Positions 7,549 to 15,860 of a DNA stretch of 64,000 nucleotides are shown one piece after another (position 1 is the first letter of the stretch; each line of letters begins with the position of its first letter). This stretch comes from Saprospiraceae bacterium (lineage in GTDB: Bacteria > Bacteroidota > Bacteroidia > Chitinophagales > Saprospiraceae), in NCBI GenBank assembly GCA_041392805.1, contig JAWKLJ010000001.1, positions 2,914,001-2,978,000 of the forward strand, given 5' to 3'. The notes under the pieces are model-generated. The model was given only the letters and a program-made list of their open reading frames with translations. It ran no database searches and was not told where the DNA came from. The position numbers and the translations under genes were made by a program.

Positions 7549-7719
7549 ATGACAAAGGTAAACAATTACAACATACCTCACAAATATGGTATTCCCTGTG
7601 CGCTCGGGACTCATCTGAGTAGCACTTTTCACGCTGATAGGCTAAGACTACGATATCCTTTCTTTAAGTGCTATCGAATAAATAAGAAAGCTGGTAATTC
7701 TCGTATTGCCAAGCTTTAA
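7549..7719 (+). CDS. Small hypothetical ORF (56 aa)
   Basis: ATG at 7549 opens a 56-codon frame ending TAA at 7719, just upstream of the primase/helicase gene. The product starts MTKVNNYNIPHKYGIPCALG and has a basic C-terminal half (RINKKAGNSRIAKL). The position, between a terminator and a gene that starts 27 bp further on, is compatible with a small leader gene of the replication module. There is no homology I can name, and the call rests on the open frame and spacing only. Confidence 0.35.
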   Translation: MTKVNNYNIPHKYGIPCALGTHLSSTFHADRLRLRYPFFKCYRINKKAGNSRIAKL

Positions 7720-7745
7720 TTCTTTGATTTAAAGCACAATTTGAA

Positions 7746-10106
7746 ATGGATTATAAAGAAACTATAATCAACACGCATGCGCAGGCTAACGTAAAAATTC
7801 TACCTACAACTAATAGAAAAGATTTGCCTGTGTCTATTTTTAAAGGTTGTCGTGGCCACACGAAAAGGATTAGGCAAGTTAGTTTGAGGGAGTTTCTTAC
7901 AACGCTTACAGATAGCAACAATACTGACTTGGTAGAATTATCCAAGCAATTAAAGAGCCTCAAAGAGAGTGATAGTAAAGCGTATGCCGAACTAAAAGAA
8001 ACGGAATCTCCTGCCTTCATAATGGGTGTATTTGATTTTAGAAACGACAAGGACTGCAAAACCTACTCTCCCTTACAATGCTTCGATATAGATGGCTTAG
8101 ATAACACCTTGGTAAGTTGGATATTGGATGAATGCAAAAAGCTGGATTATGTCTTTGCTGCCTTTCCGAGTGTAAGCGGCGCAGGACTAAGAATAATGAT
8201 TTTTGCTCAAAGTACACCCAATACCCACAAAGCCATTTATCAGGCCATCATAGATCGTTTGAGTAAGGATCTAAACGTTCCTACAGACAAGGATTTAAGG
8301 GAGCAATGGAAAGGCGAAGGACTTGCAAGCAAAGAGATCAACCAGCGGTTAAAGAAAACGCACCACCTGGATTCAGGAACCAATAATATTAGCCGTATTT
8401 GGTTCTATGCCCATGTAAAAAAGGAGGATTGCTTTGTGAACTGGAACAGTTCCGTTTTTAAGGTAGATAAGGTAAGTGCAGCTCCCAAGCAAAAGGTAGT
8501 ACATAGGCTCGAAGAGGGGAAAGATGCTAATCATTCTACTATTGATGATGCCGAAAAGATAAGGCTTTGCCTACATAAAGTTGAGCATCAAAATCTGGCA
8601 CCAGGAAGGAATAATTTCGTTTTTGCTTTAGCTTGTGAATTTTGCCGTTTTGGTGTATTAAAAGATGCGGCTTTAAGCCATTGTACCAGTTATGCAGAGC
8701 CGAACGATACCAATGATCCCTTCACTAAAGAACAGATCGTAAAAACCGTTGATAGCGCTTACAAAGGGAAAAGTCGGGAATTTAGTGATGCTCAAATAAT
8801 CAATTACCGGGCTAAACTTGACCAAGGAGCAGTTAGGCACCACAAAGAACAGGAAGAGGAAGAACAGGAAGACGAATCGCCAGAAAGCCCTGAAAGAGCT
8901 CAGGATCAAATAAAACTGGAAAAAGCCTTAGAAGCCTACGCCCAATTTAGATTTAATGAAATTTTGGGAATGCCAGAATACCAAAAAAATAAGGCAAAAG
9001 AATGGGCGCTGATGGATGATTATGTTTTAAATTCCATTGTACGGGACTTAAAACTTAAGGGCATTAAGGGCGCTTCCAAAACTAGAATTGCGGAGACTAT
9101 AGAATCTGGCTTTGCAAAGCGGTCTAATCCCATCCAGGAATATTTTATTGAGGCAGGAAACAACGATGATGGAAACGACTATATAGCTGAGTTATGCCAG
9201 ACCGTAGCTCCCCTTGCGGGGCAAAACATGTTTAGAAAGTATTTTGAGAAATGGTTGGTGGGAGCTGTGGCTAATACTTTTATAATGGATCGCTGTGCCA
9301 ATCATTTATGTTTTATTCTAACTGGCCGACAAGGAACTTATAAATCAACCTGGATAAGAATGCTTTGCCCTACTAGGCTAAAGAAATATTATTTCGAAGG
9401 AAACTTAGACCCTGAAAACAAGGACAATCTTTTTGTAACTACCGCCAATTTTATCTACAATATGGATGATTATTTTGCCTCCATTACCATCAAGAAAATC
9501 AATGAGTTTAAGGGGTTTCTAACCAAGAATACAGTTAAGGCCCGAAAAGCCTATGGACATTATCCAGAGGAGCTCCCTAAGATTTGCTCTTTCATTGCCT
9601 CCAGCAATGAGGATCAATTTTTATATGATACTACCGGCAATCGGCGGTTTTTGCCCTTTGAAGTTTCTGATATAGATATCGAGGCCATGGAGCGAATCAA
9701 TATAGATAAAGTTTATGGCCAGGCTTATCGTCTTTACAAATCAGGTTTTCAATATTGGCTTTCTCCGGAGGATCAAAAAGAGCTACAGACTTACAACGAA
9801 CAATTTGAAGTGCAAAGCCTGGAGTACGAATTGGTTACTACTTACTTTGAGGTTCCGAAAGAAAATAATCCAGATACACGCTTTCTTATTAATGCACAGA
9901 TACTACAAGAATTAAGGAAAAATACCAGCGAAAGAATCTCCACCCGAAAATTAGGGGAAGCACTTAAGAAGGCCGGATTTGAGCGAAAACAAATGCGAAT
10001 GAATGGCAAAAGAGTTTGGGGATATCATCTTATCATTAGGAATGAGGAGGAGATAAGAGAAGATAAATTGAAGACCACCACATACAGCCCCCCCCTAACT
10101 ACATAA
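7746..10106 (+). CDS. VirE_N (BT4734-like) / VapE primase-helicase family protein
   Basis: The N-terminal part (about 20-180) matches the BT4734-like VirE_N domain, with LPVSIFKGCRGHTKRIRQV, LQCFDIDGLDN and FAAFPSVSGAGLRIMIFA, a primase-polymerase-like fold. A middle primase C-terminal-type region (about 270-370) precedes a Glu-rich linker. The C-terminal part (about 470-730) is the virulence-associated E domain with Walker A GRQGTYKST (residues 527-535), NMDDYF and the signature IASSNEDQFLYDTTGNRRFLPFEV. VapE proteins are superfamily-3-like ATPases of mobile elements and phage satellites, thought to unwind and replicate element DNA. Directly downstream is a cluster of GTGACA/TGTCAC repeats that could be its origin. 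Length 786 aa is normal for the fusion. Confidence 0.9.
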   Translation: MDYKETIINTHAQANVKILPTTNRKDLPVSIFKGCRGHTKRIRQVSLREFLTTLTDSNNTDLVELSKQLKSLKESDSKAYAELKETESPAFIMGVFDFRNDKDCKTYSPLQCFDIDGLDNTLVSWILDECKKLDYVFAAFPSVSGAGLRIMIFAQSTPNTHKAIYQAIIDRLSKDLNVPTDKDLREQWKGEGLASKEINQRLKKTHHLDSGTNNISRIWFYAHVKKEDCFVNWNSSVFKVDKVSAAPKQKVVHRLEEGKDANHSTIDDAEKIRLCLHKVEHQNLAPGRNNFVFALACEFCRFGVLKDAALSHCTSYAEPNDTNDPFTKEQIVKTVDSAYKGKSREFSDAQIINYRAKLDQGAVRHHKEQEEEEQEDESPESPERAQDQIKLEKALEAYAQFRFNEILGMPEYQKNKAKEWALMDDYVLNSIVRDLKLKGIKGASKTRIAETIESGFAKRSNPIQEYFIEAGNNDDGNDYIAELCQTVAPLAGQNMFRKYFEKWLVGAVANTFIMDRCANHLCFILTGRQGTYKSTWIRMLCPTRLKKYYFEGNLDPENKDNLFVTTANFIYNMDDYFASITIKKINEFKGFLTKNTVKARKAYGHYPEELPKICSFIASSNEDQFLYDTTGNRRFLPFEVSDIDIEAMERINIDKVYGQAYRLYKSGFQYWLSPEDQKELQTYNEQFEVQSLEYELVTTYFEVPKENNPDTRFLINAQILQELRKNTSERISTRKLGEALKKAGFERKQMRMNGKRVWGYHLIIRNEEEIREDKLKTTTYSPPLTT

Positions 10107-10122
10107 TTTACTGAAATTACCT

Positions 10123-10338
10123 GGTGACAGTAGTGAAACCTCCATAAAGCATTCGTTTTCAAAGATTTATTTGTCACCACTTCTAAAATAACAACTGGTG
10201 ACAAATTAGTGACAGCAGTGACATATTATTATTTTCAAAATGGATTCTCACAAAAATCTATGTCGTCATCACTTCTGTCATCACTTCATAAGTCTCCTAA
10301 GTAGCTGATAATCAAAATTATCACCACTGTCACCACTT
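10123..10338. repeat. Iteron-like TGTCAC/GTGACA repeat cluster (candidate element origin)
   Basis: About ten imperfect copies of TGTCA(C/T)CACTT occur in both orientations: 10123-10136, 10171-10184, 10197-10223 (three copies), 10261-10287 (two or three copies) and 10321-10338 (two copies). They fill the gap immediately after the VapE primase/helicase gene. An insertion sequence has landed right at the end of the cluster. Confidence 0.6.
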
Positions 10339-10343
10339 AAAAC

Positions 10344-11734
10344 CAGCAATTTCTCATGTAAGGTGTTTACGTGCTCATTCAAGCTGAACAGCATAGATTT
10401 GAGCCAGGATTTGAAAAAGTTCATTGAAAGATTTAAGCGGTCGAATAATAAAAATAGCGCGGATACGCTCCCATACTCTATTTTTAGCTTTAGCCGCACT
10501 CCAAATGTCATTAAAGAGTCTATTAGTAGCCTGGACAATTTGATCTACAGCAAAGGCTAAAAGCATAATAGATGCCATGACATTACACAAATGATTGTAC
10601 CCGTGTCCATAATTGTGCTCAAAATGATATCCTTGATTTTTGAGCGTATTGAATCCTTCGTTTTCAATTTTCCAACGGGCTCTACCGCCGCGCATAATAT
10701 CATAGACATTACTTTTACGAAGCTTTAAAGAAGTTACCCAGGAAAAACATTTCTTTTTCCCGTTGGCGTGTTCTTCATAGTACAAAAAGTTTACTCGGAT
10801 GTTGCCCTGACCATTAAGCGCCACATTATTGATCCAGTAAAAATGATGCTCTATTTTAGCTTCTTTAAGGACTAAAGTATTTACCTGTCCACGAGCTTTA
10901 CGCGCTTCAAAATGCTTGAATAAGATCTCATGGCTAGTTGGTTTGACATTAATAATGAAGTCCCAACCGTTATTCAAAATTTGTTCAATATGGGGTTCAT
11001 TAGCATACAAGGCGTCCTCAACAATAACAGCAGATTGTTCGCCATAGGCTTCTAAGAGAGTATCTTGTAAGCGCTTAGAGGCATTCAACTCACAGTCATT
11101 TTTACTAACCCCATCCTGCTTTTCGATAGCTTCACAGCCCAGCGGGAAAACTTCTCTTCGGTCTGGATGGACTAAAACGGCGGCCAACATCGAATGATGA
11201 AAAGAGGAGTCCCCTTTATGATGCTTTCTTTCCAGACAACGCTTACATTTGATTTTGCTGGACTCAAAATAATGAACCCCATCAACACTAAAGAGTAAGT
11301 ATTTTTTCAAAAACCGGTAATCTGAACTTATCCCGCTTCTGTTCAAAAGCTCGAAACGTTTGGGAAATAGGCTTTGTAAAGCTGTTGGTGAAACCTCATC
11401 CAAGACTCTACGCATTTGAGCATCCGAACAAATCTTATCGATGCCAAATAGCTCTTTAAGATTAGAACGCTCTATCTCCGATTGTTGCTCAAAACAAAGC
11501 AAAGAAGGATACTTTAAATTAAAGATAGCATAAGCGCTCATCAAGATATCCGATAGCTTATGAACCACATTGGGAGCTCGATGATCTGGTATTTCTTTAA
11601 AATCACTGCGTAGTTCTTTTACCAGAACATCATAATTCAATTCCGATCGCAGTTGAGCATGGCTTTTTCGCATGCCCTAAGATATATCTTTATTTCAAAC
11701 AACTAACGTGTACACCTTACATGAGAAATTGCTG
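10344..11734 (-). mobile_element. IS4-like insertion sequence, 1391 bp, complete
   Basis: Terminal inverted repeats start CAGCAATTTCTCATGTAAGG at both ends (about 29 bp, two mismatches). A perfect 9-bp target duplication ACTTAAAAC flanks the element at 10335-10343 and 11735-11743. One transposase gene fills the element, on the minus strand. Intact ends and target duplication indicate a recent insertion. Confidence 0.93.
10375..11673 (-). CDS. DDE transposase, IS4-like
   Basis: This 432-residue protein has an RNase-H-like DDE fold. The candidate first Asp is in FSVDGVHYFESS, the second in VIVEDALYANEPHIEQIL with IINVKPTSH beyond it, and the glutamate is in the signature region GGRARWKIENEGFNTLKNQGYHFEHNYGHG, close to the YREK motif of the IS4 superfamily. 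A zinc-binding-like CKRCLERKHHKGDSS sequence follows the first Asp. No frameshift or stop is seen, and the element ends are intact, so it may be active. It sits opposite to all the island genes and separates the replication repeats from the downstream cargo. Confidence 0.88.
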   Translation of the reverse strand: MRKSHAQLRSELNYDVLVKELRSDFKEIPDHRAPNVVHKLSDILMSAYAIFNLKYPSLLCFEQQSEIERSNLKELFGIDKICSDAQMRRVLDEVSPTALQSLFPKRFELLNRSGISSDYRFLKKYLLFSVDGVHYFESSKIKCKRCLERKHHKGDSSFHHSMLAAVLVHPDRREVFPLGCEAIEKQDGVSKNDCELNASKRLQDTLLEAYGEQSAVIVEDALYANEPHIEQILNNGWDFIINVKPTSHEILFKHFEARKARGQVNTLVLKEAKIEHHFYWINNVALNGQGNIRVNFLYYEEHANGKKKCFSWVTSLKLRKSNVYDIMRGGRARWKIENEGFNTLKNQGYHFEHNYGHGYNHLCNVMASIMLLAFAVDQIVQATNRLFNDIWSAAKAKNRVWERIRAIFIIRPLKSFNELFQILAQIYAVQLE

Positions 11735-11916
11735 ACTTAAAACGCTGTTTTTCAAAACTTTTGGAAATTTTTCGAATAGAGTGGGGTGGGTGGTCTTTAA
11801 AGTCTTTAATCCAGCATTGACGTGTGAATAATTATAAATAAACCCCTAACCTGGATCTAGCCGGGAAGCTTCCCAGGAAAGGGGTATTTGAAAACAATTT
11901 CAAACATTGTAAAATT

Positions 11917-13065
11917 ATGAAAATTTTATCCAGTTTACCCAAAGGAAGTAATTTGCAGCATGACGGACCATTATTACAAGTGGTCAAGTATGCGAAACCT
12001 GCTTTTATCTTAATCTCTTCCTTCACCGTTTTTCTAGGCGTATATTCTCATTTGTCCACCTGGATGGAGGAAGTATCACCTTGGCTCGCTTTCCCCATTT
12101 ATTTATTTGCCTATGCCCTGGTTTCTTTGGCTCCCGATGTTTTAAACAGTGTAGCAGCTGGCTACGTAGCTCGATCCTTGATCAAAGGATTGTATGAGGA
12201 TAAATTGACCAAATTCTTAATGGCCTTTTGTTTTATCCTGGTAGGCCCGTTGACCTGGTACAGCTATAATATGTCTACTGTGACAGCTGGCGCAGCTGTA
12301 GAGAAAGGAAGCAAAGAAACGCCCAAAGCCAATACCGCTGATATAGACAGCTCCTATCAACTCGAAATAGCCAGGATTACCAAAGAATACGAAGCTGAAA
12401 AGATCAGCCTGGAAAATCAATTCAATAGACAATTAGAAGCTGCTACCCTGGGAATTGTTGCCGGTATACAAGCCAATGAAAAAGCCATTGAGGGTTTGGA
12501 GAGTACCCGCAAAGATTCCAATACACAATGGACTGACCAACGACAAGATAAACTACGATCCAAGATAGCTACCCTCCGAACCGAAAAGGCAGCTATTGAG
12601 CTTCCTATCCTACAAGAACAGAAAGAAGCCTTAGCAGCCATTAAAACAACCAAAGAGCAAAAAGAGCGGGAAGCTAAAAGCCTACGAACCGACGACAGGA
12701 AAAGAGAAATTAAACTTACCGATAGTGAAAGCTCCAAACTTGAAAAAGTGACTGCTTCCCTTAAAGCACAATTTTCAGGTCTGGCGGGTTATTCTGTTTT
12801 CATTGTCCTTTTGCTAACAGCTGTTCAGCAAATCTTAAACCATCGGAACCATATCGAGTACGAATTCAGATTCGGCCTATGGGATGCCGGTGTCAATCCA
12901 GTTGCTGAGGTATTGGGCCTTCCTTTTACCATGATTGGCCGGAAAATTATTAATGAGGTAAGGCATAAATATGGCGCCTTGCCTCCTATGCAAGAAGCGG
13001 TCATAACAGAAGTGGAATACAATAGCTTAACCCTACCTGGAGAGAAAGAGGTAAAAAACGATTAA
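11917..13065 (+). CDS. Membrane protein with central coiled coil, unknown function
   Basis: This 382-residue protein has about three N-terminal membrane helices (KPAFILISSFTVFLGVYSHL, WLAFPIYLFAYALVSLA, FLMAFCFILVGPLTWYS). A long charged coiled coil follows (about residues 135-285, with ITKEYEAEKISLENQF and KEQKEREAKSLRT), then one further helix (YSVFIVLLLTAVQQIL) and a cytoplasmic tail. I recognise no family. Similar membrane plus coiled-coil proteins occur in Bacteroidota mobile elements without known function. With the insertion sequence removed, it would lie roughly 420 bp after the primase gene, so it was probably part of the replication or maintenance module before the insertion. Confidence 0.75.
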   Translation: MKILSSLPKGSNLQHDGPLLQVVKYAKPAFILISSFTVFLGVYSHLSTWMEEVSPWLAFPIYLFAYALVSLAPDVLNSVAAGYVARSLIKGLYEDKLTKFLMAFCFILVGPLTWYSYNMSTVTAGAAVEKGSKETPKANTADIDSSYQLEIARITKEYEAEKISLENQFNRQLEAATLGIVAGIQANEKAIEGLESTRKDSNTQWTDQRQDKLRSKIATLRTEKAAIELPILQEQKEALAAIKTTKEQKEREAKSLRTDDRKREIKLTDSESSKLEKVTASLKAQFSGLAGYSVFIVLLLTAVQQILNHRNHIEYEFRFGLWDAGVNPVAEVLGLPFTMIGRKIINEVRHKYGALPPMQEAVITEVEYNSLTLPGEKEVKND

Positions 13066-13166
13066 AGGCCACCAAAAAAGCGAGCATACCCTTTACTGCA
13101 CACGAAAATGAACCAGAAAATAAACCAAGTGACTACAATTTACGAGACTTATACCAGCGTCTACGC

Positions 13167-13334
13167 ATGTACAAAAAAAGGTATGCTCGTCACCTACAAA
13201 TAAAAATCGCTAACGATCGGTATGGCCGGCCGACCAAAAACAGAACGCTACAAGCTATCGACAATAACGCTGCCTGGATAAAGCACTATGAACAGTTGAT
13301 TTTAGAAGCCCAAAAGGAAGGAAATGAGTTATAA
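13167..13334 (+). CDS. Small basic hypothetical ORF
   Basis: A frame open from 13026 to TAA at 13334 reads ...YNLRDLYQRLRMYKKRYARHLQ... RPTKNRTLQAI ... WIKHYEQLILEAQ. The only ATG is at 13167, giving 55 residues; a longer product would need a non-standard start. Composition looks protein-like (basic, helical), and it follows the membrane protein by 100 bp. It could be a small accessory protein or a fragment. The rest of the interval 13066-13505 holds only an 11-bp inverted repeat (GCGAGCATACC at 13079 and its near complement at about 13180). Confidence 0.35.
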   Translation: MYKKRYARHLQIKIANDRYGRPTKNRTLQAIDNNAAWIKHYEQLILEAQKEGNEL

Positions 13335-13505
13335 AAATTCACCCACGCTACACCTACGCAGGACTTACGCTGAACTCACGCATTATTGGATACTATCAAC
13401 TTTAAATAAAAAAGTTCGTATAGAAGAAAATGAACTTACTAAAACTTAAGTATCTTACCTTACTATTTAACGGCTATTTAATAGCTATTCTTCAACCAAT
13501 CTGGC

Positions 13506-14126
13506 ATGGCTGAAAAGCGAAATTTTGATCATAAAGACTTTTTAGAGTTTCAATTTGAAGAAGAATTTCCAAACTCCTTAAATGGTCAGGGGATCTACGC
13601 AATAAAAAATACATTAAATGGCCGTATGTACATTGGAAGTTCAAAAAATATCAGATCAAGAATCTTTCAACATTTAAATAGCTTGGAACACAAGCAAAAC
13701 AATCACCACTCCTCTTTCCTTCAATTTGCCTGGAATAAATATGGAAAATCAAATTTCTCTATCATCATACTTGAAGTTTTGGATAAAGAAAAGGAGCTTA
13801 TTTTCAGGGAGCAATATTGGATTGATTATTTTAATTCTTACGATGAGGGATATAATGCCCGACCAAGAGCAGAGGCTAACTACGGGATTAAATGGTCGAT
13901 AAAGCAAAATGAAGCTAGAAGAAAGTCAAATATAAAAACCTGGTCAAACCCAGTTCTTAGGAATAAATTGAGCAAAAGATTCAAAGGGTGGAGACCTGGT
14001 AAATGGACAAAAAGTTCTCATAAAAAAGCCTCTGAATCAATGAGAGCTAAACACAAAGAAAATCCCGAATGGCGAGAAAAGATTAAGCAGATTCTATTAT
14101 CGCCAGAAATTCAACAAAGGAGATGA
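13506..14126 (+). CDS. GIY-YIG nuclease with NUMOD3-like C-terminus
   Basis: The GIY-YIG fold is explicit: GIY at 29-31, YIG at 42-44, then SSKNIRSRIFQHL with the conserved arginine, and EKELIFREQYWIDYF carrying the metal-binding glutamate region. The C-terminal 80 residues hold short basic modules (KQNEARRKSNIKTW, SHKKASESMRAKHKENPEWREKI) like the NUMOD3 DNA-binding repeats of phage homing endonucleases. It is probably a DNA endonuclease, either a free-standing homing nuclease brought in with the island or a nuclease effector of the following defence-like genes. The gap to the next gene is 34 bp, so co-transcription is likely. Confidence 0.88.
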   Translation: MAEKRNFDHKDFLEFQFEEEFPNSLNGQGIYAIKNTLNGRMYIGSSKNIRSRIFQHLNSLEHKQNNHHSSFLQFAWNKYGKSNFSIIILEVLDKEKELIFREQYWIDYFNSYDEGYNARPRAEANYGIKWSIKQNEARRKSNIKTWSNPVLRNKLSKRFKGWRPGKWTKSSHKKASESMRAKHKENPEWREKIKQILLSPEIQQRR

Positions 14127-14160
14127 CCCTGAAAAAACAGAATTAAAGAAAATTAAGAAC

Positions 14161-14898
14161 ATGACAGAAGAATGCGAATTCGAATTCCATGATTTACCCG
14201 AAAGGCCTAAGGATTTTATAGAACGTGAATTCAACCACCCAAGATTTCTAGAGGAATTAGCTTTTCATGAAGCTAGTCATTTCGTTTTCGATTGCCTGAT
14301 TGTAAGAACCCTTCAGAGCTTTACAGAGATAAAGTATATGTCAATCTGCATAGATCAATTTTTCGAAGAGGGCTGGAACAGAGTTAATGGGTTAAGACCA
14401 GATATTGATATTGCAGATGAAGACATGACTGATCCAGTTTTATCTCGCTTTTATCGGTTTGATAAAACAAGAGCTGCCGCCAAAATCTTAAGTAGGCTAG
14501 CTGGTTATGCTTCATATCCTTCTTTCATTGAGAAAACAGAGTTCTACTTCGCAAATCCAAGTGAAGATAAAACGAAACTATACTATTATAAGCTAAGAAA
14601 AGCAAATTTTAAAAGGGTTAGTGACTTAAAAAACGTTGAGCGATATTTATCATATTTGGGTATTGATGAAAGGCAAGATGTACTTGAAAGGGTTGAATCA
14701 TTTTTGGAGTTGGTTTTTGAAGTAATGGAGTACCCATCCGTTCGAGAATCAATCATTATTGTAAGTGACCTGTTGAAAGAGAATGAGTGCAAAAAAATTG
14801 AAGGACAGGAATTGAATTCGGCAATTAAGAAGGTAACGGAATTAACGGAAAGTGTGCCATTTATCAAAATACTGGAGAGGTGTGCCAAGAAATTCTAG
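14161..14898 (+). CDS. HExxH-motif protein, possible M41-like metallopeptidase
   Basis: This 245-residue protein has no signal peptide. Near the N-terminus 'LAFHEASHFVFDCLI' contains an HExxH zinc-binding motif (His36, Glu37, His40) in a helix, much as in FtsH-type (M41) peptidases, which read HEAGH. The C-terminal 'YPSVRESIIIVSDLLKENECKKIEGQELNSAI' resembles the helical end of small M41-like domains. No AAA domain is present. A third zinc ligand cannot be assigned by eye. It follows a GIY-YIG nuclease and precedes an EAD11-like protein and a NACHT NTPase, the setting of proteolytic effectors in bacterial conflict systems. The peptidase role is an inference. Confidence 0.55.
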   Translation: MTEECEFEFHDLPERPKDFIEREFNHPRFLEELAFHEASHFVFDCLIVRTLQSFTEIKYMSICIDQFFEEGWNRVNGLRPDIDIADEDMTDPVLSRFYRFDKTRAAAKILSRLAGYASYPSFIEKTEFYFANPSEDKTKLYYYKLRKANFKRVSDLKNVERYLSYLGIDERQDVLERVESFLELVFEVMEYPSVRESIIIVSDLLKENECKKIEGQELNSAIKKVTELTESVPFIKILERCAKKF

Positions 14899-15002
14899 TG
14901 CCAAAGGTTATTTGATTTTTATTACCAAATGCAAATAAACTTTTGGCTTGTTGCAACAGCTTTCATCCGTATGTTTAGTAAAAAGAATCAACCAAATAAA
15001 AA

Positions 15003-15746
15003 ATGATTGACTACCATCCCCAATTAAGGCCATTGATTTCTGATATTGATAATTTAGAAATAGGCAACTTTCTCGCCAGTTCAGAATATGAAAGAATAGC
15101 CATAAGGCAAGGTTTTGGGGATGCCTGGCAAAAGGCTTCTCGAATGGCCCAATCGAATAGAATGGTCTTTATGGTGGGGCATGATCATAAGCCAGGCGAC
15201 TCAAAAGATGCATTCATTTTGTTGATGGATAGTTTTTATCGAACGGATCAGGATCTATTCGATAAATTTGTTTATTCAAGCTTAAAAGGATTCGTTAATT
15301 GGAATTACAACGAAATAGAGCTAGATAATATATTTGAGGATTTGAAATTGCTTGAATTTCCTGGAGATTGGTTGACTGATTTATACTCCATTTATTTGGA
15401 AAAAGTAAGGCTAATTTTAAACAATAAAAAATTAGATGCGCAGCTCAATCCTGAAGATGTAGATGAGGAATTTCTTATAAAAGAAAATGAACTACTAAAG
15501 GCTCAAAAAAGAAGTTGGATTCAACAGCTTAGTAAAGCAGAAATTGAAAAAGTAATTGATCAAATCTTGGAGTACGCTACTAAAACCGACGATAGTGCTT
15601 TGTTAGAAAAGATAATAAACCAGTCTTCCAGGTTTCATAGAATAAAAAATAAGGTCAGAGACGGGACTATTAATTTTGACACTGAAACGTTGGAGGTGAA
15701 TAAAGTTAACAAGGCATTGATAGCGTTAATTGAGGGCATTTCCTAA
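15003..15746 (+). CDS. Protein with C-terminal effector-associated domain (EAD11-like)
   Basis: The 247-residue product has an unrecognised N-terminal region (1-150; IGNFLASSEYERIAIRQGFGDAW, FMVGHDHKPGDSKDAF, LEFPGDWLTDLY). A helical C-terminal region (about 175-245) reads 'QLSKAEIEKVIDQILEYA', 'IINQSSRFHRIKNKVRDGTINFD' and 'VNKVNKALIALIEGI'. That ending follows the EAD11 pattern (helix, 'L..l..rynel....rlGtis', 'N+IN.ALl.li'). EADs are death-domain-like adaptors that connect parts of NACHT/STAND conflict systems. It lies 114 bp upstream of the NACHT gene and 104 bp after the HExxH gene on the same strand, which fits an adaptor role in one operon. No matching EAD is obvious in the neighbouring NACHT proteins. 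Confidence 0.6.
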   Translation: MIDYHPQLRPLISDIDNLEIGNFLASSEYERIAIRQGFGDAWQKASRMAQSNRMVFMVGHDHKPGDSKDAFILLMDSFYRTDQDLFDKFVYSSLKGFVNWNYNEIELDNIFEDLKLLEFPGDWLTDLYSIYLEKVRLILNNKKLDAQLNPEDVDEEFLIKENELLKAQKRSWIQQLSKAEIEKVIDQILEYATKTDDSALLEKIINQSSRFHRIKNKVRDGTINFDTETLEVNKVNKALIALIEGIS

Positions 15747-15860
15747 ATGCAATCCTTATTTTAGTTAAACGGATCTTGCCATCAACATTTCTATCATTTA
15801 GATTACTATTTTTAACTTGGAGATAACAATCCAGAAATGTAATAACCCTAAAGCTAATTA

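Noticed and set aside
13079..13190. 11-bp inverted repeat around the small ORF as a regulatory hairpin
   Set aside because: Arms are 90 bp apart with one mismatch; too weak to call alone.
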